From CALDTK01 sp963837005 (lineage in GTDB: Bacteria > Bacteroidota > Bacteroidia > Chitinophagales > Saprospiraceae): DNA of 64,000 nt. The translations under genes were made by a program, and so were the position numbers. The stretch spans positions 620,001 to 684,000 of the forward strand of contig CAWIMC010000018.1 of NCBI GenBank assembly GCA_963837005.1, written 5' to 3'. Every line of letters begins with the position of its first letter. Within the stretch, counting starts at the first letter, position 1. The notes under the pieces are model-generated. The model made no database searches. It was not told the DNA's origin and saw only the letters and a list, made by a program, of their open reading frames with translations. Positions 34,905-44,372 of this stretch are shown in pieces.

Positions 34905-35178
34905 GTTGACAATTTTCAATTTTCAAGGCGCTACCGCGGCGAGGGGCGCGGGGGGACAACGCTCGATGGCGCGGGGGACGACGCTCGATGGCGCGGGCGA
35001 CGACGCTCGATGGCGCGGGGGACGACGCTCGATGGGCTGAAAGCCCATGCTCGGCTGCGCGCAGGACCTTCGGCCCTCGACGTGAAGGGCCGAAGGTCCT
35101 GCGGCCACTGCCTGTAGCGGGGGCTTTCAGCCCTCGCTACACGACATCGCACGACATCGCACGACCTCGCACGACCCC
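34905..35178. repeat. Composite repeat region: short words, 22-bp tandem units, inverted REP-like pair, 10-bp units
   Basis: In order: TTTTCAGTTGACAATTTTCA-type words (34905-34927); GCTCGATGG units every 22 bp at 34961, 34983, 35005 and 35027; one REP-like unit (35029-35077) identical to the arrays beside the RAYT-like gene; and its inverted partner, with CGCAGGACCTTCGGCCCT (35060-35077) pairing exactly with 35086-35103. Four 10-bp ACGACATCGC-like units close the region (35141-35178). No gene lies here, and the Ca2+/Na+ antiporter begins at 35218. Confidence 0.88.
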
Positions 35179-35217
35179 CTCGCGCACCCCCACTCCCCAA
35201 ATCCATACCTCCCTATT

Positions 35218-36123
35218 ATGCTCCTCCCCATCCTCATTTTTGTCCTCGCTTTAGCCCTCCTCGTCAAGTCTTCCGACTGGCTGATTGGGGGAGCGGAGGA
35301 GATCGGACTCGGGCTCGGGATCTCACCGTTCGTGATCGGCGTCACGATCGTGGCGCTCGGGACGAGTCTGCCGGAGCTGGCCTCGAGTATCGCGGGCGTG
35401 TTGGCGGGGGATTCCGGGATCGTGACGGGCAACGTAATCGGCTCAAACGTAGCCAACATCTGTCTGGTGCTCGGGCTCACGGCCATCGTCGGGAAGGGAA
35501 TCACAATGGACGAGGGCGTGATGGACATCGATATCCCGATGTTGGCCGCATCAGCGGTAGCCCTATGGGCAGTGACCTACGACGGTACGGTATCGGTCGT
35601 GGACGGGGTCATCCTGTCGGTGCTCTTGGTCGTCTTCTTGGTCAGCTCGTTCTTGAGTCGGCCGAGCCTACCGGGCACGGCGGTAAAGACCTCGCACATG
35701 GCGTACGCCTGGCTGCTGATCGGGGGCGTAGGCGTCTACTTCGGGGCGAGCTACACGGTGTCGAGTGTACAAGAGATCAGCGCGTCGATCGGTATCTCGT
35801 CGGGGATCGTAGCCATGAGCGCCGTGGCCATCGGGACGAGTCTCCCGGAGGTACTCGTCAGCTTAGCGGCAGCGCGACGCGGGAATGCAGCCATGGCGGT
35901 AGGCAATGTGATCGGGTCTAACATTTTCAACAGTTTCGGTGTGCTCGGCATCCCGGCCCTCATCGATGTGGTGGACGTCCCGGTGGAGGTAAGCTTCAGC
36001 CTGTACTTCATGTTGGCCGTGACCGTCCTATTGGGTTTTCTGGCGACCTCTGGCAACGTTAGCCGATGGGAAGGATACGTCCTCATGGTCCTTTATGCGC
36101 TCTTCATAGGGGAGCTGTTCTAA
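35218..36123 (+). CDS. Calcium/sodium antiporter, CaCA (YrbG) family
   Basis: The 301-residue inner-membrane exchanger has both alpha repeats: ALGTSLPELASSIAG with GNVIGSNVANI (~residues 44-85), and AIGTSLPEVLVSLAA with GNVIGSNIFN (~200-245). The acidic residues in the two GTSLPE motifs bind the transported cation. About ten helices are predicted, as in YrbG. It is a single-gene unit following a repeat region, and the next gene has its own promoter-like boxes. Confidence 0.9.
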   Translation: MLLPILIFVLALALLVKSSDWLIGGAEEIGLGLGISPFVIGVTIVALGTSLPELASSIAGVLAGDSGIVTGNVIGSNVANICLVLGLTAIVGKGITMDEGVMDIDIPMLAASAVALWAVTYDGTVSVVDGVILSVLLVVFLVSSFLSRPSLPGTAVKTSHMAYAWLLIGGVGVYFGASYTVSSVQEISASIGISSGIVAMSAVAIGTSLPEVLVSLAAARRGNAAMAVGNVIGSNIFNSFGVLGIPALIDVVDVPVEVSFSLYFMLAVTVLLGFLATSGNVSRWEGYVLMVLYALFIGELF

Positions 36124-36145
36124 AGTTCTCCTCCCAGGAGTTGGG

Positions 36146-36239
36146 TATATTTGTGATATGTTTTCGGTAGATTGTTAGTCCTATTCGGTTATTGTCGGCC
36201 GCTGAGCAGAACATGACGTTCCGAATGAGGTTAACTTTG
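36146..36239 (+). promoter_or_regulatory. Two -7-like boxes, TATATTTG and TAACTTTG
   Basis: TATATTTG (36146-36153) and TAACTTTG (36232-36239) both match TAnnTTTG. The second lies 45 bp before the T9SS protein start and is the better candidate. No TTG -33 element stands at ideal spacing. Confidence 0.5.
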
Positions 36240-36284
36240 TAGTCCACTTCACCGCCACCGTTTACACTGCCAAAACCATACACC

Positions 36285-37466
36285 ATGACTTCACGCTTAC
36301 TCCTTACTGCGGGCTTGCTCGCCGCCAGCGCTGCTGGCCTCCAGGCTCAAAACCCAATGCAGATCACGCCGATCAGCTTCAACGAGGTCGAGTCCTTCTA
36401 CACCAACAACTTCAACACCTACACTGGCCGGCTCGCTACCCTTCCGCAGGGCGTCCAGAGCAACTTCCAGACCTACCTCGGCAAGGGGGACGGCGCCTCG
36501 GCGAGTGAGGATGCCGCTGTCGCTGGACAGGGCGGCTACCACGGCTACCACCCTACCGCTTTCTCAGCGGATGTGTCCCTCGGCCTCCAGAACGACGGTG
36601 GCTCGCCGATGTACTACGACTTCACGTTCAAAAACGATGGCCAGACCGCCATTCGTAGCGTTCGCGTGAGCTACGACTTCGAGCAGTACCGCTACGTCAA
36701 TACTTCTACCGGTATCGTCGTGAGTTCGGTCGGGCTCCCCGATCTGAGCGCACTCAACCAGAATGGCCAAGGCCCAGCCAACAACCCCGTCGGTGGAGTC
36801 GTCAAGTCAACGCCGAAATCCATCGACCTCCCAGGTGTCACCATCGCTGCCGGAGCTTCGTTTACAGTTCGGTTCCAAGCCAACGCCTTCGACGCGAACG
36901 GTAACAACGGTGTCGGCGTCGATAACATCGCCGTATCGGTGAGCTATGACGTCCCCCTCCCCGTCAAGCTCGTTGCCTTCACGGCAACGCCAGCGCAAGC
37001 TGGGGCCACCCTCAACTGGACGACCGCTTCTGAGCGCGACAACGCCTTCTTCGGTGTCGAGATGAGCCGCGACGGCGTCTCCTTCGAGGAAATGGGCCGC
37101 GTAAACGGTGCCGGTACACAAGAGAGCATCAACGAGTACGAGTTTAGCCTCGCTAGCCTCGATGCCGGTACGGTCTACTTCCGTCTCGCCCAGACCGACT
37201 TCGACGGGGCTGTCACGTACTCCCCGATCACGAGCGCACTCATCGCCGGCAAGAAGAAAGGCTTCTCAGTACTCGCTAACTATGTTACCAACGAGCTGCA
37301 GCTCTCGGCCGACGACGCCAGCACGGCTACCATCGTCGATATCTCTGGCCGCCAAGTGCGCCAGGTACGCCTCGTGCCCGGACGCCAGGCCATCGATGTC
37401 GCTGACCTTAGCACCGGGATGTACTTCCTCTCGAACGGGGAGACGACGGTGCGGTTCGTGAAGTAA
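36285..37466 (+). CDS. Secreted T9SS protein (related to the next gene)
   Basis: The 393-residue protein has a signal peptide (MTSRLLLTAGLLAASAAGLQAQ), an N-terminal module of ~200 residues rich in Asn, Thr and Tyr, and a segment common in T9SS clients (LPVKLVAFTATPAQAGATLNWTTASERDNAFFGVEMSRDG). The sorting tail follows (SVLANYVTNELQLSADDAS to TTVRFVK). It is probably exported to or released from the cell surface. The N-terminal module was not recognised. The next gene shares the C-terminal half (NAFFGVE-SRDG, VNGAGT, RLAQ-DFDG), so the two are tandem relatives. Confidence 0.8.
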   Translation: MTSRLLLTAGLLAASAAGLQAQNPMQITPISFNEVESFYTNNFNTYTGRLATLPQGVQSNFQTYLGKGDGASASEDAAVAGQGGYHGYHPTAFSADVSLGLQNDGGSPMYYDFTFKNDGQTAIRSVRVSYDFEQYRYVNTSTGIVVSSVGLPDLSALNQNGQGPANNPVGGVVKSTPKSIDLPGVTIAAGASFTVRFQANAFDANGNNGVGVDNIAVSVSYDVPLPVKLVAFTATPAQAGATLNWTTASERDNAFFGVEMSRDGVSFEEMGRVNGAGTQESINEYEFSLASLDAGTVYFRLAQTDFDGAVTYSPITSALIAGKKKGFSVLANYVTNELQLSADDASTATIVDISGRQVRQVRLVPGRQAIDVADLSTGMYFLSNGETTVRFVK

Positions 37467-37491
37467 AGTTCACCACACCTTTTTTCGGGAG

Positions 37492-37522
37492 GGGGAGTTC
37501 ACGCCGCGGGCGTGGGCTCCCC
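37492..37522 (+). terminator. Hairpin terminator
   Basis: GGGGAGTTCACGCC (37492-37505) pairs with GGCGTGGGCTCCCC (37509-37522) apart from one mismatch and one G-T pair, with a 3-nt loop, 26 bp after the stop of the T9SS gene. It is preceded by a T-run (TTTTTT) and followed by TTCTTGCTT. Confidence 0.7.
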
Positions 37523-37650
37523 TTCTTGCTTGCCTACTGCCCGGAGCGTCCACCAGCGTCGGAGGCAAACAATATTCCTGGAAGTGAGAGATTCGCAGTA
37601 CTTTACACAGCCTTAATGTTGGTACGCGTACTACAGATAGGTGATTCAGT

Positions 37651-37658
37651 TAAGTTTG
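37651..37658 (+). promoter_or_regulatory. -7 box TAAGTTTG
   Basis: TAAGTTTG fits TAnnTTTG and lies 50 bp upstream of the start at 37709. A TTG at 37619-37621 is too far for a standard -33 element. Confidence 0.45.
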
Positions 37659-37708
37659 TAGGACCAAAACACAACAAGCATCTCTTCACCTTAGCGAAAA
37701 CCTTACAC

Positions 37709-38774
37709 ATGATGAAATCTCTACTTTTAGCCATAGCCTGTTCCGCGTGCTGCCTGACGGCGTCGGCTCAACTTGCTACCTATACTTTTGGCACTACAGG
37801 CAATGAAACTGCCGGTGCCTCGCAAACTGCCCCTGGGATCTCAGCGGGTAGTTTCTCGGCCACAGGTGTCACATCCAACTATATTAACAACGGCACAGGC
37901 AGGGCCTTCTCCACGAGCGGATTCAGCAATTCAGCTACAGTGGATGATAGTAGGTATCTCGAGGTCTGCATTGACCTCACCACCCAGCTCGACAATTTCA
38001 CCGTCACCGAAGTATCTCTCGATATCCGAAGGACCGGGACAGGCCCATCGAAGCTGGATGTCCAGTACCGTTTCAACGGAATGACCGAAGCCGCAGCGAC
38101 GGGAATCAGTCTTACCGGCACCAGCTTTGTCGCCTCGTCGTTTCCAATGGCTTCTGTAGCCTCTACGGGTCAATTCTGTATCCGCATGCTTCCTTACTCA
38201 GCTTCCGGCAGTACCGGCACGTCTAGCATCGACAACTTTGTCAGTCACCGGCACCACGGTTCTCCCCGTCTCCCTCGTCTCCTTTGACGCTACGCCTGCC
38301 GGCTCTAAAGCTGCCCTCCAGTGGGTAGTCGCCAGCGAAATCGACAACGCTTTCTTTGGCGTCGAGGTGAGCCGCGACGGGGAGACCTTCCGAGAAGCAG
38401 GTCGCGTGAATGGAGCGGGCACCTCCCGCTCGTCCGCTACGTACGGCTTCGAATACGATGCCCCGACGGCGGGTCGCTACTACTTCCGCCTCGCGCAAAA
38501 CGACTTCGACGGGCAGATCAACTACTCCCCTATTGTCACGGCCGAACTCGGCCGCGGGGGCAAGACTTTCACCATCGGCGGCGCTACCTACATCGCCAAT
38601 GAGCTGCTGCTCGAACTCACCGAGGACACCCACCTCCGCATCGTCGATATGCGCGGTGCCATTGTTTCGGAGGTCAAGCTCAGCCAGGGCCGCCAGGTCC
38701 TCAACGTAGCCGCGCTCGCGGCCGGTGTCTATGTCATCACCGACGGGGAGACCTCCGTACGGTTCGTGCGCTAG
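37709..38774 (+). CDS. Secreted T9SS protein, frameshifted
   Basis: The first frame (ATG 37709 or 37712) gives a signal peptide (MKSLLLAIACSACCLTASAQ) and an N-terminal module up to SSIDNF. The reading then shifts by one base near 38236 (an extra T in AACTTTGTCAGTCACC) and continues as SVTGTTVLPVSLVSFDATPAGS through a sorting tail ending TSVRFVR. The joined product is ~350 residues and parallels the previous gene. The N-terminal part has alternating Thr/Ser/Gly strands and may be a beta-sandwich binding module. The junction reads smoothly if one T is dropped, so a sequencing indel is likely. Confidence 0.75.
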
Positions 38775-38833
38775 CTTTCGCCAAAACCTTTGACCCACAG
38801 GAGGGCCTGCATCGCGCGATGCAGGCCCTCCTG
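38774..38833. terminator. 14-bp word followed by a perfect 36-nt palindrome
   Basis: The exact word GCTTTCGCCAAAAC (38774-38787) starts on the last base of the preceding stop codon. CAGGAGGGCCTGCATCGC (38798-38815) then pairs perfectly with 38816-38833 with no loop bases spare. It separates the convergent T9SS gene and S8 peptidase and should terminate both. Confidence 0.85.
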
Positions 38834-38845
38834 TCCTTAGGGGAA

Positions 38846-41800
38846 CTACCCTTTCACGACGCGCAGGCTCTGCACCCGACCCCGGTCAGCAACGCGGAGC
38901 ACGTACATACCGCGGCTGAGGTGCGGAGGCCAGACGAGGTGGTTTTTACCAGGGGTGAGTGTTAGGTCCGCGAGTCGCCGACCGGCCAAGTCGTAGATGT
39001 CGAGGCGCGCACTCTGGCCAGCACCATAGTTGACGACGAGGGCATCGCCAATGGGGTTTTGGGTCACGGCGAACAGGTCACCAGCGATCGAGGAATCAGC
39101 GCATCGATGCACGATGATTTGCGAATCCGAGTAATCGCCACCGAGGTCGAACTGCCGGACGCGGTAATAGTAGGCCTGACCTGCGATAACACCTTCGTCG
39201 TCGAGACTATAGACGGCCGGAGAGGTAGCGTTCCCACGGGCGGCTAGTGTGCCGATGGCCTGCCAGTCCCCTTCGACGCTGCCGCCCCGCGTCGACCGCT
39301 GGAGTTCGAAGTAATCAGTGTTCTGCTCCTGCGCAACGCCCCAGCTTACCCGCACACCCTGGAGCAGATCAGCGGCCTCCAAAGCGGTCCAAACAACAGG
39401 GAGAGGGCTGGCGCAAGTGCTACCTCCGGCGGCAGGCCGGCTGGCGAGGGCCACGGCGCGGGTACTCTTGTTGCCGTGGGCATCCACGGCGAGCACGCTA
39501 AAGTAGGCTGGCTCATCCTCTGCGAGGTCTCCTATGAGCGCTTCCGGACTGGTGACCTGAGCTACGGATGCCATCTCGGTACCGTTGAAAGAAAAGACTT
39601 CGTAGCTCGCCGCATCGTCGACGGGAAGCCAGTCGAGGCGCATCCGTCCGGCGCAGACATCGGTAGCGCGAAGGTCGGTGGGCGTGGGGTACGCGGTGAC
39701 GGGGCCCTCGAGTTCGTGGGCGAGGCCCGTCGCGAGGTTCGTGACCCGGAAGGTGTACCGGGCATGCTGGCCCGGCGGAACCCAATTGATAGACTGGGTG
39801 GCAACGTCCAAGCTCTCGTGGATCAGCTGCCAGGCACTACGGGCGGTAGTGGGCGTGGACTTCGTCACCTCCGCTACGCCCGTCTCTGCGTACTCTACTT
39901 TCCAGTTTCCGGTTTGCGCTGGCGAACACTCCCAGGCGATCGGTATCCCTACGCTCGGGTCAAAGCTGTCGCCCCCTACCGGCTGTACGATCTGTACGCT
40001 GGGTTGTAGTGCCGCCCAGGTCAGCGCGAAGTCGGTTTTGCCGTAAGGCTGCTTGCGCCCCCTCACGACGAGCTGGTACGTGCCCGGCGCAGGAGCGGAG
40101 AGCGTGACCTGCTCAATATTGTTGAGCGAATCACGTCCACGTATAGCTTCAGCGGCCGGACGGAGGGCGTCCAACACCCAGGGATGGAGCGTATCACCGG
40201 CAGGTGTGAGGAGGTAAAGGTCGAGGTCGTCGACGAGGGTCGCGGTACTATTCTGCGTAGGGCCAGCGTGGTCGTGCCAGTAGAGCATGACCTTGAGTTG
40301 CTCCACGCCAGCAGCCACCTGGAGCGTGTGTCGGTAGGGTACGTCCATCGTTACGGCTGCTTCGCGGTGATCGCCTTGCGTTAGCGTCCGCACGCCGCCG
40401 GTCCCCGAGATCATCCCGAAGCCATTCTCGAAGTCCGGTCCCGGGGTGCCCATATCGTCGGCGGTGTTACAGGCAACGGCTTTGAGGAGAGCGCCATCGG
40501 GTAGCGAATCGTGGTGCAGCTTTTTGTACTGCTCCGTGAAGAGGGCCAGCATCCCGACGACCGCCGGAGCCGACAGGCTCGTGCCTGAGCCCTGCGTATA
40601 CGTGGCCGTACGGTCATTACCGGTAACCATGTGCCCAACGGCAATGATTTCAGGTTTGAGGCGCCCGTCGAAGGTCGGGCCACTGCTGCTCGACACGTAC
40701 CGGTCGCGAGCGCCGGTAGCGTTACCGACAGAGATGGAGTTCTTGGCGCACTGCGCACCAGCAGGAATGCGGGAGTACGGACCGGCTACGCTGTCGCATT
40801 CGGCGCGGCCACTGTTGCCGACGGCGTACACGTGGGTGAGCTTAGGATTGTCGCGCAGCTGTTGGTCGATACTCGCCGAGGTGCCGTAGTACCGGTTGCC
40901 GGTTTGGCAAGTGTAGCTTGGACCATACGAGTTGTTGGTGATCGTCATCCCGTAGTCCGCGAAGTAGGTCGGGCCGTAGTACGTGATGCCACTGCTCGAC
41001 TCGATGACGAACTTGGCCTTGCTGGCCGTGCCGCGGTAGCGCGGGTTGAGGGTGCCGGCCCCACCGGCGAGACTCGTCACGAAGTCGGGGTGCGATCCCC
41101 AGCCAGCGTTGTACCACGGTGTGCTGTGCAGGATGCGGCCGGCTACGTCGGGGTGATCGCTGAGTTTGCCCCCGTCGCCGATGCCGATCACGACGCCTTC
41201 GCCGTTGAGGTTGAGGTGACCGGGCGCGGCGCTGTTGAGCACGGTAACGCGGTGCTCCCAGAGCGGGAAGTCGCTGTAAGGGATGACGTCGTCGATGACT
41301 GCCGACGCATCGAGGAGGTACGGGTGTCCGATGAGTTGGCGCAAACCTGCGGCGGTGACGGTGCCGCGGAGGCTGACGCCGCCCTCGACTTGCTGTGCGT
41401 CGGTTTGGAAGTCGGCTTTCGCCAAAACCTCCTTTAGGTACGCTGCGGCCCCCGGGAAGGCGAGCACGAGGTCGACCGGAAAGCGCGGAGAGTCAGAGGA
41501 TCGGAGTTCGAGGTGCGCCGCGCGAGTTGTTGGAGTCTCAGCGGTTTTGGCCGTCGAATCAAAGACACCGTCCCCGTCTAGCGTCCTGAGCGCTCCGCGC
41601 AACTCTGGGAAGACATCGTAGACGCCGAGGTCGGGCGTTTTGGCGAAAGCCGCAGCACTTGCTGTGATCGGCGCAGCGAAGCTCGGCTCGGCGCTAAGGA
41701 GGTACCGCCCGTCACCGTAGTGATGCAGGATACGGACACCCTCGGCACTGAGCCGCTCGGCGGTCGACGCGGAGAGCGGGAACTCTAGGTTATAAAGCGC

Positions 41801-41920
41801 AGGCGCTGTCTCGGCAAGGACCGGAGGGCCCCCGGCAGATTGGGCAAGCACCGGGAGGGCGGAGGTAGCGAGCCCGAGGGCGAGGACGCTGGTGACAAGA
41901 CACAGACGTAGAGTGAGCAT
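38846..41920 (-). CDS. Secreted subtilisin-family (S8) peptidase with T9SS tail
   Basis: The 1024-residue protein has a signal peptide (MLTLRLCLVTSVLALGLATSALPVLAQ) and a subtilase domain. The catalytic Asp is in VVIGIGDGGKLSDHPD (~247), the His is probably in GSHPDFVTSLAG, the oxyanion Asn is in VYAVGNSG, and the Ser is in GTSLSAPAVVGM (~450). Fn3-like and jelly-roll modules follow, then a sorting tail (FAVTQNPIGDALVVNYG to LRVVKG). The His motif departs from the usual HGTHVAG, so its role is inferred from position. Two exact 14-bp words, 41415 and 41637, sit in the propeptide-like region and read as VLAKA and AFAKT. Confidence 0.87.
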   Translation of the reverse strand: MLTLRLCLVTSVLALGLATSALPVLAQSAGGPPVLAETAPALYNLEFPLSASTAERLSAEGVRILHHYGDGRYLLSAEPSFAAPITASAAAFAKTPDLGVYDVFPELRGALRTLDGDGVFDSTAKTAETPTTRAAHLELRSSDSPRFPVDLVLAFPGAAAYLKEVLAKADFQTDAQQVEGGVSLRGTVTAAGLRQLIGHPYLLDASAVIDDVIPYSDFPLWEHRVTVLNSAAPGHLNLNGEGVVIGIGDGGKLSDHPDVAGRILHSTPWYNAGWGSHPDFVTSLAGGAGTLNPRYRGTASKAKFVIESSSGITYYGPTYFADYGMTITNNSYGPSYTCQTGNRYYGTSASIDQQLRDNPKLTHVYAVGNSGRAECDSVAGPYSRIPAGAQCAKNSISVGNATGARDRYVSSSSGPTFDGRLKPEIIAVGHMVTGNDRTATYTQGSGTSLSAPAVVGMLALFTEQYKKLHHDSLPDGALLKAVACNTADDMGTPGPDFENGFGMISGTGGVRTLTQGDHREAAVTMDVPYRHTLQVAAGVEQLKVMLYWHDHAGPTQNSTATLVDDLDLYLLTPAGDTLHPWVLDALRPAAEAIRGRDSLNNIEQVTLSAPAPGTYQLVVRGRKQPYGKTDFALTWAALQPSVQIVQPVGGDSFDPSVGIPIAWECSPAQTGNWKVEYAETGVAEVTKSTPTTARSAWQLIHESLDVATQSINWVPPGQHARYTFRVTNLATGLAHELEGPVTAYPTPTDLRATDVCAGRMRLDWLPVDDAASYEVFSFNGTEMASVAQVTSPEALIGDLAEDEPAYFSVLAVDAHGNKSTRAVALASRPAAGGSTCASPLPVVWTALEAADLLQGVRVSWGVAQEQNTDYFELQRSTRGGSVEGDWQAIGTLAARGNATSPAVYSLDDEGVIAGQAYYYRVRQFDLGGDYSDSQIIVHRCADSSIAGDLFAVTQNPIGDALVVNYGAGQSARLDIYDLAGRRLADLTLTPGKNHLVWPPHLSRGMYVLRVADRGRVQSLRVVKG

Positions 41921-42155
41921 GGAGGTCCGTTGGGTGCACGAATGAGGGAGTGCACCCGCCGAATGCCGGCTCAGGAGCCGAGGCTAGACAGGGGGTCTGG
42001 CGGTGTGTATGCCTAGAGAGACAAGCGCCGTGCCAAGGCCAGGAATGGTAGAAACAACCCGTCGAGTGGTCGTTCTAATAGAGATAATTCCTATGTGTAC
42101 AGGGTTATTGGTAGGACCTTTATTCGAAGCTGGGAGCCGAGGAAAAAAGTACGGG

Positions 42156-44340
42156 CTAGTACGCCAAAAGCCGCCGGATCGCCATTTCTACCTTCTCTGC
42201 ATTTGGTAGGGCTGCCTGCTCCTGAGGCCAGTTGAGGGGGATGGCCGGGGTTTCGGCGGCACCGAGCGTACGTACGGGCGCATCGAGATCGCGGAAGCAC
42301 TGCTCCTGGATGCGGCCTGCGAGGGCCTGGGCGAAGGAGTGCGCAGGAGACTCTTCGGTGAGGACGAGGACGCGGTGGTGGCGGGCGACCCCCGCAAAGA
42401 CAGCAGCATCGTCGAGGGGCACGAGGGTACGCAAATCGAGGATCTCGACGCGCCCGGTAAAATGTTTGGCGGCCTCTAGTGACCAATAGACGCCCATGCC
42501 GTAGGTGACAATGAGCACGGAGGTCTGATGGATCTGCGGAATCGGCGGCGCACACGGTGCGGGCCTTCCCGAAAGGGATCGCGTAGCCAGCCTCTGGCTC
42601 CGGGGCGAGGGCGGCCATCGTGCCGGGGAGCTTGGACCAGTAGAGGCCCTTGTGCTCGAGGATGATGACGGGGTTCGGGTCTTCGAAACCGGCCCGCATG
42701 AGGCCCTTCATATCGGCGGAATTACTAGGGTAGGCCACCTTGATGCCACGAATACTGGTGAGGATGCTCTCGACGCTGGAGGAGTGGTAGGGTCCGCCGT
42801 GGCGGTAGGCACCGATGGGGACGCGGATGAGGGCAGCCACCGGCCATTTGCCCGCCGAGAGGTAGCAGGAGCGGCTCACCTCCGTGAAGAGTTGGTTGAG
42901 CCCCGGCCAGATGTAATCCGCAAACTGGACCTCGACGATGGCGCGGCACCCGACGGCCGACATGCCTGCTGTAGAGCCGATGATGAACGCTTCCTGAATA
43001 GGGGTATTGAAGACCCGCTCATCTCCAAAGCGCTTGCCGAGCAGAGCGGCCTCCCGGAAAACACCTCCTAGGCGTGCGCCAACGTCCTGTCCGTAGAGGA
43101 GGGCCTCGGGGTAGGCAGTGAGGATCTCGCCGACGGTACGCAGCGCGGCGTCGACCATATTGGTGACCGCACCGCCTTCTGGGCTACGGACACCCCGCTC
43201 TTCGGTGATGACGCGGCTGTCGAGCCACTGGCCTTCGTCGGCGAAGATGTGATCGAAGAGCGTGTCTTCGGTAGGCTCGGGGGCTTGGCGGGCGGCCTCG
43301 TACTGGTTGGCGACCTCGGCTTCGACTTCGGTGATGATGGTGTCTAGGTCGCTGGCGGTGGGAAGAGTTCCGCTTTCGCCAAAACCTGAGGCGAGCAATT
43401 CGCGGTAAAGTCGGTCGAATGGATCACGGTGTCGCTCGGCCTCCAACTCTTCGGCGCGGTAGAAGTCGGCGCGAACGCCGGAGGTGTGGTGGTTGAGCAG
43501 GGGCACGTCTGCCTGGAGGAGCCAGGGGCCGTTGCCTGCGCGCAAGTCTTCGAAGATCTCGGCGATGGTTTCGTAGCAAAGGGCGAAGTCGGTCCCGTCT
43601 ATTTGTTTTGCCGAAAGGCCCTTAAAGCCTCGGGCGTACTCGACGGCGTCCATGGCGCGGACCTCGTCGGCGTGGGCGGAGATGTCCCACTTGTTGTCCT
43701 GCACGAGGAAAAGGATGGGGAGGCGCTTGAGGACGGCCATCTGGAAAGCCTCGGCGACCTCGCCCTCGGTGACGGAGGCATCGCCTAGGGAGCAGAGGAC
43801 TATGGGGGCGGCTTTACCTGATTGGGCGGCTGCGCCTAATTGGGCGCCTTCGGCTAATTGGGCGCCTTCGGCTAATTGGGCCTTGGGGGCCGATAGGTAG
43901 CGGAGGCCTAGCGCGGCACCGGCGGCGGGGATGGCCTGCATGCCGGTGGCCGAGCTCTGGTGGGGAATTTTGGGGAGGTCGTCGCGGCGGAGGCTGGGGT
44001 GGGCGTAGTAGGTGCGCCCGGCGGAGAAGGGGTCGGTGGCGCGGCCGAGGAGTTGGAGCATGAGCTCTTCGGGGGTGAGGCCCATGCCGAGGAGCATGGC
44101 GTCATCGCGGTAGTAGGGGTAGGCATAATCCTGCGGGAGGAGCTGCATGCCTGCGGCGAGCTGGATGGCCTCGTGCCCGCGGGAGGTGGCGTGGACGTAG
44201 CGACTGGCCTCCTTGAAATTGGCCTCGTAAAGGTGAGTGAGGGCCTTGGCGGTGGCCATGAGGCGGAAGGCGCGCTCGAGGGGGAGGGCCGGGGTGGGCG
44301 TCGGCTCGGAGGCAATTTGTTGGGAGCGCTTTTTAGGCAT
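42156..44340 (-). CDS. Fused 2-oxoacid dehydrogenase E1 (alpha+beta), frameshifted near its 3' end
   Basis: A thiamine-diphosphate E1 with both subunits in one chain (~725 residues), as is common in Bacteroidota for branched-chain 2-oxoacid or acetoin-type complexes. The alpha half shows the TPP motif GDASVTEGEVAEAFQ...QDNKW, and the beta half shows GQDVGARLGGVFREA and VNTPIQEAF-like FNTPIQEAFIIG. Start is ATG 44340 (MPKKRSQQ). Near 42520-42535 the frame slips by one base; the continuation VLIVTYGMGVYWSLEAAKHF ends at 42156. A short 6-residue repeat (AQLAEG) lies inside the alpha half. The genes for E2 and E3 are not in the window, so the substrate is uncertain. Confidence 0.82.
43838..43880. 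repeat. 18-bp in-frame tandem repeat in E1
   Basis: AATTGGGCGCCTTCGGCT recurs with period 18 (43838, 43856, and partly 43874). In the minus-strand gene it encodes AQLAEGAQLAEG, a loop insertion between conserved alpha-subunit segments. Confidence 0.8.
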
Positions 44341-44372
44341 GGCGCGCAAGGTACGGTAGGCGCGCGCCCAAC

